From an uncultured Collinsella sp. (lineage in GTDB: Bacteria; Actinomycetota; Coriobacteriia; Coriobacteriales; Coriobacteriaceae): a stretch of 64,000 nucleotides of DNA. Within the stretch, counting starts at the first letter, position 1. The number at the start of each line of letters is the position of its first letter. The notes under the pieces were generated by a model that saw nothing but the letters and a program-made list of their open reading frames with translations, was not told where the DNA came from and made no database searches. A program made the translations under genes and the position numbers. This document shows positions 8,472 through 17,079 of the stretch, piece after piece. The stretch spans positions 15,113 to 79,112 of the forward strand of contig CABQWP010000003.1 in NCBI GenBank assembly GCA_902467875.1, written 5' to 3'.

Positions 8472-9146
8472 CTAGCGACGCTCATCCGTCGGTGCGCCCT
8501 CGACGATCGCGATGCCCGCCGATGCACCTAACGCGCTGGCGCCGGCCTCGATGAATGCGCAAGCCTCTTCGTAATTATGGATACCGCCCGCCGCCTTGAT
8601 TGCCACGGCATCGCCGAGCACCTCGTGCATCAGCCGCACGTCCTCGAGCTTAGCACCGCCAAAGCTTCTGCCGGTCGATGTCTTAAGGAATCCCGGCTTG
8701 GCCTCCAGCGCGATCTCGCATACACGGCGCTTGGCGGCGTCGTCGCCGTCCAGCTTGCACATCTCGACGATTACCTTGTCAGTGATGCCATGCGCGCGAC
8801 AAAAATCAGCAATGGTAGTCATCTCGCGCTCGATGGCATCAAAATCGCGGTTCTCGATCGACCCCTGATTCAAAACGTAGTCAATCTCGGTAAAGCCACA
8901 CACAGCGTATTCCTCAAACCTCGCAAGCTTCTCCTCAAGCGTCATAGTGCCCTGGGGAAAGTCGATGGCGCCGGCAAGGATGATGTCAGAGCCCTCGAGC
9001 ATGGCGCGGCCCGTCTCGTACTCCTGAAGGTTCGCAAATACGCAGCGAAAGTTGTACTTTAACGCCTTCTCGACATACTGCTCAAACGTGTCCTCGGGGG
9101 CATCGATATAGTCGATGTATTTATTGATGGGTTTGGCAAGCGTCAT
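8472..9146 (-). CDS. deoC: Deoxyribose-phosphate aldolase
   Basis: 224 residues, the normal DeoC length. It cleaves 2-deoxyribose 5-phosphate to glyceraldehyde 3-phosphate and acetaldehyde in deoxynucleoside catabolism. The Schiff-base lysine is Lys155 in GFLKTSTGR; the second active-site lysine is Lys184 in IKAAGG; acidic residues in TEIDYVLN and VEMCKLD match the class I aldolase pattern. ATG 9146 has AGGAGG seven bases upstream. No other deo gene is in the window. The upstream region holds two palindromes that could be operators. Confidence 0.93.
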   Translation of the reverse strand: MTLAKPINKYIDYIDAPEDTFEQYVEKALKYNFRCVFANLQEYETGRAMLEGSDIILAGAIDFPQGTMTLEEKLARFEEYAVCGFTEIDYVLNQGSIENRDFDAIEREMTTIADFCRAHGITDKVIVEMCKLDGDDAAKRRVCEIALEAKPGFLKTSTGRSFGGAKLEDVRLMHEVLGDAVAIKAAGGIHNYEEACAFIEAGASALGASAGIAIVEGAPTDERR

Positions 9147-9365
9147 GCTGGGCCTCCTTGTTCAGGACTGACAACCGATTCGTGGTTTCACGCGAAAAAC
9201 CACGTTCAATGTACGCCCGACATGCAAGGACAGCGTCCGCATTCCGACAAGTGGTATGAAATTAGCTGTAAACGTATATTTACAGACAGCGAATGGCACC
9301 GCACGCGGATGCCGACAGCAAGACATCCCCCCCCCTCAATACACCCTCATGCCCATTTAAATAGC
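9147..9365. other. Intergenic region with two palindromes upstream of deoC
   Basis: No gene is seen. CGTGGTTT (9181-9188) and AAACCACG (9197-9204) form an 8-bp perfect inverted repeat near the deoC start. A second repeat, CTGTAAA-N6-TTTACAG (9266-9285), is also perfect. Both look like protein-binding sites rather than terminators because no T-run follows; which regulators bind is not known. The remainder, including a C8 run near 9328, is unremarkable. Confidence 0.5.
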
Positions 9366-9461
9366 AAGGGACCCGTATCTGTTGGGATACGGGCCCCTTT
9401 CGGCCATGACCTATCTCAGCAACAAAGACTACTTGCGGTGAGCGCGGTAGAACTCGATCGC
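9366..9461 (-). pseudogene. Remnant of a pgi 3' end plus its terminator (left boundary of island)
   Basis: Read on the minus strand, 9429-9461 encodes [10 protein letters not shown] and a stop, almost the C-terminus of the intact pgi ([10 protein letters not shown]) at 12931. The similarity continues past the stop into a hairpin (arms around 9366-9379 and 9386-9399) matching the pgi terminator at 12867-12902. By hand, about 73 of 93 positions agree without a gap. A stop codon lies just upstream in frame, so only this tail remains. It and the intact copy bracket a plus-strand island as same-direction repeats, as expected for an element integrated in a gene 3' end, or for an old duplication. 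Confidence 0.75.
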
Positions 9462-9540
9462 ACCATCTTATCCGAGCCGGGGCACGTTCGCATAGCGTGG
9501 CGCGTGACGGTTGCAAAACCACCCCATTTGAAACAAACGC

Positions 9541-9606
9541 AAAAAAGTACTTGCAAAGACGCGTTCCGACATATAAGTTGATAAAAGACCGCCGTTGCGG
9601 TTTTAA
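9541..9606 (+). promoter_or_regulatory. tRNA-type promoter and short hairpin without a tRNA
   Basis: AAAAAAGTACTTGCAA (9541-9556) matches the upstream module of the three tRNA promoters here, with TTGCAA as -35. A -10 such as TATAAG (9572-9577) or TAAGTT (9574-9579) follows. A hairpin, ACCGC-CGTT-GCGGT with trailing TTTT, comes soon after (about 9588-9605). No tRNA gene is present. It reads toward the island genes and could drive a very short RNA, or be an orphan tRNA promoter. Confidence 0.5.
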
Positions 9607-9922
9607 GTAGATCGAGCATATGAAATTTCAGTTTTTAGCGTGTAAGAGAAAGAAGATCGGCAAAGTACAACCCCAAACGCAATGACAACTTAATGAGGTA
9701 ACTGCCACATGTGAGGCACCCAGGGCATTGCTGTCTCGATTTTGAGCACGATGCCTTCCGCCTTGCATGGGCCGTTCCATCCCGCCCCTGCAGCAACTGC
9801 CTCACGGGCTCATTGAAAACCGCATAGCACCCCAACGTCAGCACATCACCCACGGCAAGCACATCACTCACGACAACCAACACATCAACAAACAGCACGA
9901 ACATCAACCGATTGGAGAAGCT
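9607..9922 (+). other. Untranslated lead-in to the island genes, CA-rich
   Basis: No convincing gene is seen. An imperfect inverted repeat lies around 9731-9764 (AGGGCAT and ATGCCTT ends). A direct repeat AGCACATCAC-CACG occurs near 9839 and again near 9857, within a C/A-rich, poorly structured tract just before the 9923 start. Such tracts can be Rho-loading or protein-binding sites, and the inverted repeat could be an origin-of-transfer relic. Both readings are speculative. Confidence 0.35.
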
Positions 9923-10813
9923 ATGACAAACCACCACGCTGAAGACGGCGATAAGAAAAGCATTCTGGATGCCCGCATTGAGCGAGCATATGCAAACGAA
10001 TATGACGCCGCCTTTGCCGCCGCGACCATCAAGAACTACGCGTCGCTACCGCTCGCGACGATCTTGGCCGACCACCCTCAACTGCTGAAGCGCTGCACAA
10101 AGATCATGGGCGACCCCGACATTCGCAAGCTGACAGACCCCTATGCCCCAAAACGCGACAACGATTCGTACGTTCTTACCGTAGGCTGCCTAGCCCATAT
10201 GCTTACGGCGCTCGACACGAAACTCAAGCTCGAATGGGAACCCGACGAGCGTCATGAACTCGAAAGCAAGCGGAACACCCTGCGCACCGCACTGTTCCTT
10301 CCGTTGGACGGCCTCAAGCGCTGCAACGTCGAGCTCAATACACAGGCGCGGCAAAAGCCCGGGACCACAGGGCAGAAAACTCCAAGACCCCATGCGGCCA
10401 TCGTCGACCGCAACCGATATAACCGTATGACCGCGCATTTTTCTGCCGAGGGAGCAGCCATAAGGACGCTGATCGACCTGCTGTGCCTCCTGAGCATCAA
10501 CGAGCTATTTGAGGGCTATCTCGCCCTTGTTCCCGCGACGGCACCCAAGTCGGTAGCAAAGATCATCGAGACCTGCAGACGCCAGTTTGAGCGCCATCGC
10601 AATGGCAGCGAGATGAACGCCAGCATCGCGCAGTACTACGCGGCTCATTACAAAAATGACGGATGTGCCCCTGTCGAGCATCAGCTGCGGCTCGCCTACA
10701 CCACGCCCGCCGCAACGCTCTATCGCTTTGGAGCCCTTGGCGCTTGCGAGCCGCACGAACAGGCAGCCTGCCCCACAACCGAGCTCGATCTCAGGCTCGG
10801 ACGAACCCTGTAG
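9923..10813 (+). CDS. Hypothetical protein, first gene of the island
   Basis: 296 residues, not recognised. It is charged and soluble-looking, without a signal peptide or membrane segment. One region (about 165-200) reads HFSAEGAAIRTLIDLLCLLSI and is helical; the centre is rich in Lys/Arg (KPGTTGQKTPRP). The ATG at 9923 is chosen because TTGGAG precedes it by about 7 bases; an upstream in-frame ATG at 9767 would add 52 low-complexity His/Gln-rich residues. It is followed after 63 bases by a ClpP-like gene and then a TraG-like gene, so it may be an accessory protein of a mobile element. No function is assigned. Confidence 0.6.
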   Translation: MTNHHAEDGDKKSILDARIERAYANEYDAAFAAATIKNYASLPLATILADHPQLLKRCTKIMGDPDIRKLTDPYAPKRDNDSYVLTVGCLAHMLTALDTKLKLEWEPDERHELESKRNTLRTALFLPLDGLKRCNVELNTQARQKPGTTGQKTPRPHAAIVDRNRYNRMTAHFSAEGAAIRTLIDLLCLLSINELFEGYLALVPATAPKSVAKIIETCRRQFERHRNGSEMNASIAQYYAAHYKNDGCAPVEHQLRLAYTTPAATLYRFGALGACEPHEQAACPTTELDLRLGRTL

Positions 10814-10876
10814 CCCGCCAGCCCCTCCGCGGGCAACAATCCTATTCCACAACACAACCAACAGAAAGGAGTCCTC

Positions 10877-11494
10877 ATGGACACCAATCATTCCCCCATC
10901 ATCAGCCCCCTCACCATGCGTGAATCCGCCCGAGGCATCACGCTCACCAGCATTTACGATGAGATGCTCGCCCGTCGCGAGCTCTCCGTCATGGGAAACA
11001 TCGAAACCCCGATGGCCCACGACCTATGCCAGCAAATCCGCCTGCTCGATGCCACCGACCCCAGCCGCCCCATCACCATATTTGTCGCCAGCGCCGGCGG
11101 AAGCGTGCGATCGGGCCTTGCGATCTATGACGCCATGCGCCTCGCATCGTGCCCCATCCGCACCGTCTGCCTGGAATTCGCCGCGTCCATGGGCGCCGTG
11201 ATCTTTATGGGCGGCGACGATCGCCGTATGGCGCCCCATGCAGAGCTCATGATTCACGACCCGCTGATCCCCCAGGGGGCAGGCGGCTCGGCACTTGCGC
11301 TGCAGGAAACCAGCCGGCGTCTCATGCAGACCCGCAAGACCCTCACGCAAATCCTCTCGGACCGCAGCGGCCTCACGCCCAAGCGCATCCAGTCCCTCAC
11401 CGCAAAAGACACCTACCTTTCGGCCGAGCGCGCCGTCGAGCTCGGCTTTGCCCACGAAATCCTCTCGACCACCAAGAAGGTCGCCCATGTCTAA
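10877..11494 (+). CDS. ClpP-like serine protease of a mobile island
   Basis: 205 residues of the ClpP/crotonase fold. SAGGSV (72-77) forms the oxyanion loop, Ser104 lies in FAASMGAVIF, His127 in MIHDPL and Asp178 in KDTYLSAERAVELG. All three catalytic residues of ClpP are thus in place. Chromosomal ClpP is similar in length, but here the N-terminus and the pairing with a TraG-like ATPase, rather than with clpX, point to an element-borne protease. AAGGAG precedes ATG 10877. The next gene overlaps its end by 8 bases. It may process a conjugation protein or act with the neighbouring ATPase; that partner role is inference. Confidence 0.82.
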   Translation: MDTNHSPIISPLTMRESARGITLTSIYDEMLARRELSVMGNIETPMAHDLCQQIRLLDATDPSRPITIFVASAGGSVRSGLAIYDAMRLASCPIRTVCLEFAASMGAVIFMGGDDRRMAPHAELMIHDPLIPQGAGGSALALQETSRRLMQTRKTLTQILSDRSGLTPKRIQSLTAKDTYLSAERAVELGFAHEILSTTKKVAHV

Positions 11495-12791
11495 CCTCGC
11501 CAGCCGCCTCGCCGCATCTAAGTCCGCATCGTCCACCATCCTCGCCAAGGATCGAACGCTTTCCTGCGACACCCGCCAAACGGGACTCAACAACAACGCA
11601 CTTGTGATCGGCCCCTCGGGAGCCGGCAAGACCCGAAACGTCCTCAAGCCCAACCTGCTGCAAATGAACGCAAGCTACATCGTGCTCGACACCAAAGGCA
11701 CGCTCTGTCGCGAAGTGGGACCCGTGCTGGCAGCCCACGGTTACCGCGTGCAATGTCTCAACTTCGCCGACCTCAACACCGTCCCGGCCCTTGCGCCCGG
11801 CATCGAGCGCTGCGGCTACAACCCCCTGAGGCACATTCGCCGCAAGGCGGACGGCAGGCCCAACCAGCAGGACATCCTCTCGGTGGCAAAGGCCATCTGC
11901 CCCATCGAGGACAACAACCAGCCTTTTTGGGATCATGCGGCGGCAAACCTGCTGTCGTGTCTTATCGCCTACGTCACCGAACAGCTGCCCGCCGACGAGC
12001 AGACGATCAGCTCGGTCATCAAGCTGATCGAGCACCTGCAGGACGGTGCCACGGGTCGATTGTTTGACGACCTGATCACGACCGACCCCCAAAGCTATGC
12101 CCTCTCGCTATGGCGGCGCTACGCCATTACGCAAAATGCCGAGCGCATGCACGCGAGCATCGTCGGCATCCTTGCCGAAAAGGTCATGTGTCTGGGATTC
12201 GACGGTGCGGCACAGCTCTATCGTGAGTGCCATCAGGTGGACTTCGCTTCCATGGGACACACCCCCTGCGCCCTGTTTGTAACCGTGAGCGATATTGACC
12301 GCAATCTCGATCCGCTGACCGGCCTCTTTATTTCGCAGGCGTTTATGGGCCTCATTCGTGAGGCCGATAGGCAGCCCGACGGCAGCCTGCCCGTGCCCGT
12401 GCGCTTTATGCTCGATGACTTCGCAAATCTGCAGATCCCCCAGATCGACAACGTGCTCTCGATTATCCGAAGCCGCAACATCTGGGCAACGCTGCTGCTG
12501 CAGTCGACCAACCAGCTCGATGCGCTCTATGGCGAGGCACGCGCACGCTCCATCATGGGCAACTGCGACACGCATCTGGTGCTGGCGTTCCAGGATCCCG
12601 AGAGTGCCCGGGTGTTTTCCGACCGCGCCGACGCGCTGCCCAGCACGCTCATGGCGACGCCGATCGATCGCTCGTGGCTCTTTGTGCGCGGTCGCACTCC
12701 CGAACAGGTCGAGCGCTTTAGGCTCGAAGACCATCCACTCTACGGGGAGCTGCCCGAGGCGCAGCGAGGCCATGCGGAGGCCGAGATCTAG
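11487..12791 (+). CDS. TraG/VirD4-like type IV coupling ATPase without membrane anchor
   Basis: 434 residues. Walker A is GPSGAGKT at 42-49. A Walker B-like segment reads FMLDDFANLQIP (about residue 307), matching the LxDEFxNxG signature of VirD4/TraG coupling proteins. LLLQSTNQLDALYG is the sensor-like Gln motif of the family. Coupling proteins pump DNA-relaxase complexes into conjugation channels. Unlike usual VirD4, there is no N-terminal transmembrane segment. The ATG at 11487 overlaps the protease gene and has AAGG upstream; earlier in-frame codons lie inside that gene. No relaxase, integrase or other channel gene is in the window, so this is either a remnant or a reduced module. Confidence 0.84.
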   Translation: MSNLASRLAASKSASSTILAKDRTLSCDTRQTGLNNNALVIGPSGAGKTRNVLKPNLLQMNASYIVLDTKGTLCREVGPVLAAHGYRVQCLNFADLNTVPALAPGIERCGYNPLRHIRRKADGRPNQQDILSVAKAICPIEDNNQPFWDHAAANLLSCLIAYVTEQLPADEQTISSVIKLIEHLQDGATGRLFDDLITTDPQSYALSLWRRYAITQNAERMHASIVGILAEKVMCLGFDGAAQLYRECHQVDFASMGHTPCALFVTVSDIDRNLDPLTGLFISQAFMGLIREADRQPDGSLPVPVRFMLDDFANLQIPQIDNVLSIIRSRNIWATLLLQSTNQLDALYGEARARSIMGNCDTHLVLAFQDPESARVFSDRADALPSTLMATPIDRSWLFVRGRTPEQVERFRLEDHPLYGELPEAQRGHAEAEI

Positions 12792-12866
12792 GCGCAGGGT
12801 TCTCGCGGCGCGCGGCGCCCCGGCGATGTTCCACAAAGGCCGTGCGCCCCGGGACCACGGCAAAGC

Positions 12867-12902
12867 AAAGGGGCCCGCATCCCAACGGATACGGGCCCCT
12901 TT
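12867..12902. terminator. Bidirectional terminator between TraG-like gene and pgi
   Basis: A 16-bp stem with one mismatch (AAAGGGGCCCG... and its complement) around a 4-nt loop serves the convergent genes. The same hairpin, diverged, recurs at 9366-9399 behind the pgi remnant. Confidence 0.8.
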
Positions 12903-12930
12903 CAGCCATAAGCCAACTCGGCCGTAAAAA

Positions 12931-14625
12931 CTACTTGCGATGCGCGCGATAGAACTCGATGAGCGCCTGGGTCGAAGCGTCCTGCTCGGCCTTGGCGGCA
13001 TCGTCGTGGAAGGCAGGGGTGATCTGCTTGGCAAGCTGCTTGCCCAGCTCAACGCCCCACTGGTCGTAAGAGTCGATGCCCCAGACCGTGCCCTCGACAA
13101 ACGTGATGTGCTCGTACAGGGCGATGAGCTCGCCGAGTGCGAACGGGGTCAGCGTGTCGCCGAAGATCGAGGTCGTCGGGCGATTGCCCTCAAAGCAACG
13201 GGCCGGGACGATCTGCTCGGGCGTGCCCTCGGCGCGCACCTCATCGGCCGTCTTACCAAAGGCGAGTGCCTTGGTCTGGGCCAGGAAGTTGCCCAGGAAC
13301 AGCTCGTGGACATCCTGGCCGCCGTCGGTCGCAGGGTTGGCGGTATTGGCGAAGGCGATGAAGTCGGCCGGAACCACCACAGTGCCCTGGTGCAGCAGCT
13401 GATAGAAGGCATGCTGGCCGTTGGTGCCGGGCTCGCCCCAGAAGATCTCACCGGTGTCGGAGGTCACGGCGCTGCCGTCCCAGCGGACATGCTTGCCGTT
13501 GGACTCCATGGTCAGCTGCTGCAGGTAGGCCGGGAAGCGGTGCAGGTACTGGCAGTACGGCAGCACGGCGTGGCTCTTGGAACCGAAGAAGTTGACGTAC
13601 CAGACATTGAGCAGGCCCATCAGCGCGACGGCGTTGTTCTCGAGCGGGGTGTTGCAGAAGTACTCGTCGATGACGTGGAAGCCCTCGAGGAACTGCTGGA
13701 AGCGCTCGGGGCCGAGCACGACGATCAGCGACAGGCCCACGGCGGAGTCAACGGAATAGCGGCCACCGACCCAGTTCCAGAAACCGAAGGCGTTGGCGGG
13801 GTCGATACCGAAGGCCTCGACCTTCTCGAGTGCGGTGGAGACGGCGACGAAGTGCTTTGCCACGGCCTCGGCGTTCTGCTCATCGGAGCCGTCGATGGCG
13901 CCCTGAGCCTTGAGCTGCTCGAGCATCCAGGTCTTGACCTCGCGAGCGTTGGTGAGGGTCTCGAGCGTGGTGAAGGTCTTGGAGACGATGATCACGAGCG
14001 TAGTCTCGGGATCCAGGCCCTTGAGCTTCTCGGCCTGGTCGTTGGGGTCGATGTTGGAGATGTAGCGGCAGTCGATACCGGCGTCGGCATAGGGACGCAG
14101 GGCCTCGTAGGCCATGACCGGGCCCAGATCGGAGCCACCGATGCCGATGGACACCAGGTGCTCGATCTTCTTGCCGGTAACGCCCTTCCACTCACCGGAG
14201 CGCACGCGCTCGGCGAAGGCATACATGCGATCGAGGACCTCGTGCACGTCGGCGACGACGTCCTGGCCGTCGACGATGAGCTGGCCCTTCTCGGTTACCG
14301 GGCGGCGAAGCGCGGTGTGCAGGACGGCGCGGTCCTCGGTGGTGTTAATGTGCTCGCCGGAGAACATGGCGTCGCGGCGCTCCTCGAGCTTCACCTCGCG
14401 GGCAAGATCGCACAGCAGCTTGACGGTCTCATCGGTCACCAGGTTCTTCGAAAGATCGAAGTGCAGGTCACCGGCGTCAAAGCTCAGCTTGTTCACGCGG
14501 TCGGCGTCAGCAGCGAACCAGGCCTTGAGGTCGATACCATCGGCCTCAAGCTTCTCCTGATGAGCCTCGAGTGCCTTCCAAGCGGCAGTCGACGTAGCAT
14601 CGATAGGTGCGGCAACAGTTGCCAT
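12931..14625 (-). CDS. pgi: Glucose-6-phosphate isomerase
   Basis: 564 residues, full length. It interconverts glucose 6-phosphate and fructose 6-phosphate in glycolysis. Family signatures are [58 protein letters not shown] and [18 protein letters not shown] near the C-terminus. The start at 14625 has GAGGAGG; a longer frame upstream lacks a ribosome site. It would use the glucose 6-phosphate released by the FrlB-like deglycase. Its last codons and terminator recur, diverged, at 9366-9461, so its 3' end may be an integration site. Confidence 0.96.
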   Translation of the reverse strand: MATVAAPIDATSTAAWKALEAHQEKLEADGIDLKAWFAADADRVNKLSFDAGDLHFDLSKNLVTDETVKLLCDLAREVKLEERRDAMFSGEHINTTEDRAVLHTALRRPVTEKGQLIVDGQDVVADVHEVLDRMYAFAERVRSGEWKGVTGKKIEHLVSIGIGGSDLGPVMAYEALRPYADAGIDCRYISNIDPNDQAEKLKGLDPETTLVIIVSKTFTTLETLTNAREVKTWMLEQLKAQGAIDGSDEQNAEAVAKHFVAVSTALEKVEAFGIDPANAFGFWNWVGGRYSVDSAVGLSLIVVLGPERFQQFLEGFHVIDEYFCNTPLENNAVALMGLLNVWYVNFFGSKSHAVLPYCQYLHRFPAYLQQLTMESNGKHVRWDGSAVTSDTGEIFWGEPGTNGQHAFYQLLHQGTVVVPADFIAFANTANPATDGGQDVHELFLGNFLAQTKALAFGKTADEVRAEGTPEQIVPARCFEGNRPTTSIFGDTLTPFALGELIALYEHITFVEGTVWGIDSYDQWGVELGKQLAKQITPAFHDDAAKAEQDASTQALIEFYRAHRK

Positions 14626-14718
14626 AGAGTCCTCCTCAGCATACGGGCGCACGCCTCCATGCGCCCGGACATTCAGATGCCACTATTCTAGCGCAGGTCA
14701 AGACTACAATCAGCGAGC

Positions 14719-14818
14719 GTTGCCAATCGGCCCCCAAACGGCAACCGATTAAAAAGGGACAGGCTTATTTTGGCAGGTCAAACGCTTTACCAACCAAAAA
14801 TAACCCGTCCTTTTATGG
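14719..14818. terminator. Terminator-like inverted repeats between pgi and the next gene
   Basis: A short stem GTTGCC/GGCAAC (about 14719-14745) is followed by a larger imperfect one with ends AAAAGGGACAGG (from 14752) and CCCGTCCTTTT (to about 14815). Read in the minus direction the larger one ends in TTTTT, consistent with termination of the 14825-15400 gene. Confidence 0.5.
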
Positions 14819-14824
14819 CAAATA

Positions 14825-15400
14825 TTAGGCCGCGGCGCAGACGCTACCGAGCAACTCACGCAGAGGAGACCCGATGCCCTCCAGCAGTTCGGGCGCGATA
14901 ATGGCAAAAACGGGAACCTCACCGGTGCCCACGACAGCAGGCACCTTGCCCTCCGAGAGAATGCATCCATAAGGGACAAAACCGTCTTCGCCGGCATCGA
15001 GCGCCGCCATGCGACGAGCGAGTTCGCGCGCAAAGCCGGCAGTATCGGCATCGCCGATCGCCAGGACAAAGTCCACGCCTTCGTCGGTCGCCAGGGCCAC
15101 GGCTTCGTCGATCAGTTCGTCTCCCCCGTCACCCTCAACCGAGCCGCAGCGAAAAAGCACGCGCTCGAGCAGAGCTCGATCAAGCGAGCCGAGCGCCGCC
15201 GAGACGAGCTCATCACGCGTATGCTTGTCTCCGCCCAGCACGACCAGCGCCTTGGTGCCACCGTAGTGAGCGACCAATCGTCCGCACCAGCGAGCCACGT
15301 CCCCATCCGCAACAAGGCGTGTCGGCATACCAAACCCATAATTGACCATCTTTCCCACAACCCTTCCGTGCGCATAGGCGGTATCAATCGTTAGGCTCAT
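14825..15400 (-). CDS. Truncated iron-alcohol-dehydrogenase-like protein (N-terminal domain only)
   Basis: 191 residues. The start MSLTIDTAYAHGRVVGKMVN is followed by MPTRLV and GGTKALVVLGGD, resembling the N-terminal Rossmann-like domain of iron-containing alcohol dehydrogenases. A segment, DELIDEAVALATDEGVDFVLAIGDADTAGFARELA, aligns by eye with the family's nucleotide-binding GGGS stretch, but the GGGS itself is replaced by GDAD. The C-terminal metal-binding domain (normally another 190 residues with three histidines) is absent, so dehydrogenase activity is unlikely. The ATG at 15400 has only a weak ribosome site. It may be a decayed paralogue or a binding protein. Confidence 0.55.
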   Translation of the reverse strand: MSLTIDTAYAHGRVVGKMVNYGFGMPTRLVADGDVARWCGRLVAHYGGTKALVVLGGDKHTRDELVSAALGSLDRALLERVLFRCGSVEGDGGDELIDEAVALATDEGVDFVLAIGDADTAGFARELARRMAALDAGEDGFVPYGCILSEGKVPAVVGTGEVPVFAIIAPELLEGIGSPLRELLGSVCAAA

Positions 15401-15499
15401 GCTACGAAGCAAGGTTTTCCGAGCTGTTTCGCACTCTTTAGAGCTGCGTTAAAACCCCGATGAAGCCGCGCGACCATACTTGCCAAAAAGGGGCAGGTT

Positions 15500-15558
15500 T
15501 TGACGGTGTCCGTGCAAGCGGGTATTATCGAACAGATATTCGATAAGAACATGTGTTT
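15500..15558 (+). promoter_or_regulatory. SOS promoter with two LexA-type boxes
   Basis: TTGACG (15500-15505) and TATTAT (15523-15528) are 17 bp apart. Immediately downstream are CGAACAGATATTCG (15529-15542) and GAACATGTGTTT (15547-15558), both close to the Gram-positive LexA consensus CGAACN4GTTCG. The placement over the transcription start would block initiation. This fits the Y-family polymerase that follows. Confidence 0.72.
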
Positions 15559-15573
15559 GATGATAGGACACGG

Positions 15574-17079
15574 ATGGCGCACGAGCAGCACACCTATATC
15601 TGCATCGACCTCAAGACGTTTTATGCCAGCGTCGAGTGCGTCGACCGTGGGCTCGATCCGCTCACCACCAACCTGGTCGTTGCCGACGAATCGCGCGGAC
15701 GCACGACCATCTGCCTCGCCATCACGCAGGCCATGAAGGACTTAGGAATTCACAATCGCTGCCGCCTATTTGAGATTCCCGATGGCATCGACTACATCAC
15801 GGCCGTACCGCGCATGCAGCACTACATGGAGGTGTCGGCGAAAATCTACGGTATCTATCTGGAATACGTCAGCCCCCAGGACGTGCACGTCTACTCCATC
15901 GATGAGTGCTTTATCGACGTGACGCCCTATCTGGACCTCTATCACACAGATGCGGAAGGGCTCGCCTGCACGCTGCGCGACGAGGTCTTGGCGCGCACCG
16001 GCATCACGGCGACGGTCGGCATCGGCCCCAACCTATTCCAGGCCAAGGTTGCACTCGATATCACCGCCAAGCACGTAGCCAGCCGCATTGGCGTACTCGA
16101 CGACGAAACCTTTCGCAAAGAAATCTGGCCCCACCGCCCCATCACCGACATCTGGGGCATCGGCCCCGGCGTGGCGGCCCGTCTCGAGAAATACGGCGTC
16201 TACGACCTGATGGGCGTCGCCGCACTCGACGAAAACCTGCTCTACGACGAGCTCGGCGTCAACGCCGAATATCTCATCGACCACGCCTTCGGGCGCGAGC
16301 CAACGACCATCGCCGATATCCAAGCCTATCGCCCGCAGGCAATCTCAACCACCACAGGACAGGTGCTCTCGAAGGGCTATGCCTACGAGCAAGCCTACAC
16401 CGTCTTACGCGAGATGGTCGACAACGCCGTGTTGGACTTAGTCGATAAGCACGTGGTCTGCGACAGCATCTCGCTCTTTGTGGGTTATGCGAGCGAGCGT
16501 GCCGACATACGCCGCCTCGACGCCAGCGGTACAGCGCAATATGTGGACGGATGCGGGCACCTGCGCTCGAGCACGTCGAGCGTCGAGCCCACCGCAACCG
16601 CCGGCCCCGAGCTCGCACCCCGTGCGCCCAAGCCCGTCCAGTGCGATGACGAAAGGCGTCGCCTGGTGCGCGAAGCGCAGGCAATCGATGGCATCTTTGT
16701 GGGAGAGCATGGCGGCAAACCGCGTGGTGGCTATGCCGCGCTCTTTGCGCACTCCAACGCCTCGCGCAAGCTGCCCGAGCGGACCAATTCGTTTAAGAAG
16801 ATCATGGGCTATTTCGATGATCTTTGGGCGCAAACCGTCGACCCTAAACGACCGGTCAAGCGCATCAACCTGGGCTTTGGCAACCTCATGCCCGAGGAAT
16901 TTGCCACTATCGATCTGTTCAGCGATATCGAGGCCGATGAGCGCGAGCGCGACCTGGCGCGCGCCGTCCTGGCCGTGAAAGGCAAGTACGGCAAAAACGC
17001 GCTCGTCAAGGGATTAAGCTTTACCGCCGGCGCCACCGCACGCGAACGCAACGATCAGGTAGGAGGACATCGTGCCTAA
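15574..17079 (+). CDS. Y-family DNA polymerase (UmuC/DinB-like), SOS-type
   Basis: 501 residues. Catalytic acids are Asp12 in CIDLKTFYASVE and Asp110-Glu111 in VYSIDECFIDV. ITATVGIGPN and the helix-hairpin-helix IWGIGPGVAARLEKYG follow, then a little-finger domain. It is longer than DinB (about 350) because of an extra region at about 325-420 and a basic C-terminus, as in UvsX/YqjW-type UmuC proteins of Gram-positives. It bypasses DNA lesions with low fidelity. ATG 15574 has AGGA upstream and follows two LexA-like boxes. The next gene, a YolD-like partner, overlaps it by 8 bases, a common arrangement for these polymerases. Confidence 0.88.
   Translation: MAHEQHTYICIDLKTFYASVECVDRGLDPLTTNLVVADESRGRTTICLAITQAMKDLGIHNRCRLFEIPDGIDYITAVPRMQHYMEVSAKIYGIYLEYVSPQDVHVYSIDECFIDVTPYLDLYHTDAEGLACTLRDEVLARTGITATVGIGPNLFQAKVALDITAKHVASRIGVLDDETFRKEIWPHRPITDIWGIGPGVAARLEKYGVYDLMGVAALDENLLYDELGVNAEYLIDHAFGREPTTIADIQAYRPQAISTTTGQVLSKGYAYEQAYTVLREMVDNAVLDLVDKHVVCDSISLFVGYASERADIRRLDASGTAQYVDGCGHLRSSTSSVEPTATAGPELAPRAPKPVQCDDERRRLVREAQAIDGIFVGEHGGKPRGGYAALFAHSNASRKLPERTNSFKKIMGYFDDLWAQTVDPKRPVKRINLGFGNLMPEEFATIDLFSDIEADERERDLARAVLAVKGKYGKNALVKGLSFTAGATARERNDQVGGHRA

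Noticed and set aside
9416..9619. Minus-strand frames of 67-80 codons in the island boundary
   Set aside because: They cross the pgi remnant and the orphan promoter and show no coding character.
9466..12866. Prophage remnant
   Set aside because: A ClpP-like protein can be a phage prohead protease, but the TraG-like ATPase and lack of any capsid, portal or terminase gene argue for a conjugative-type element.
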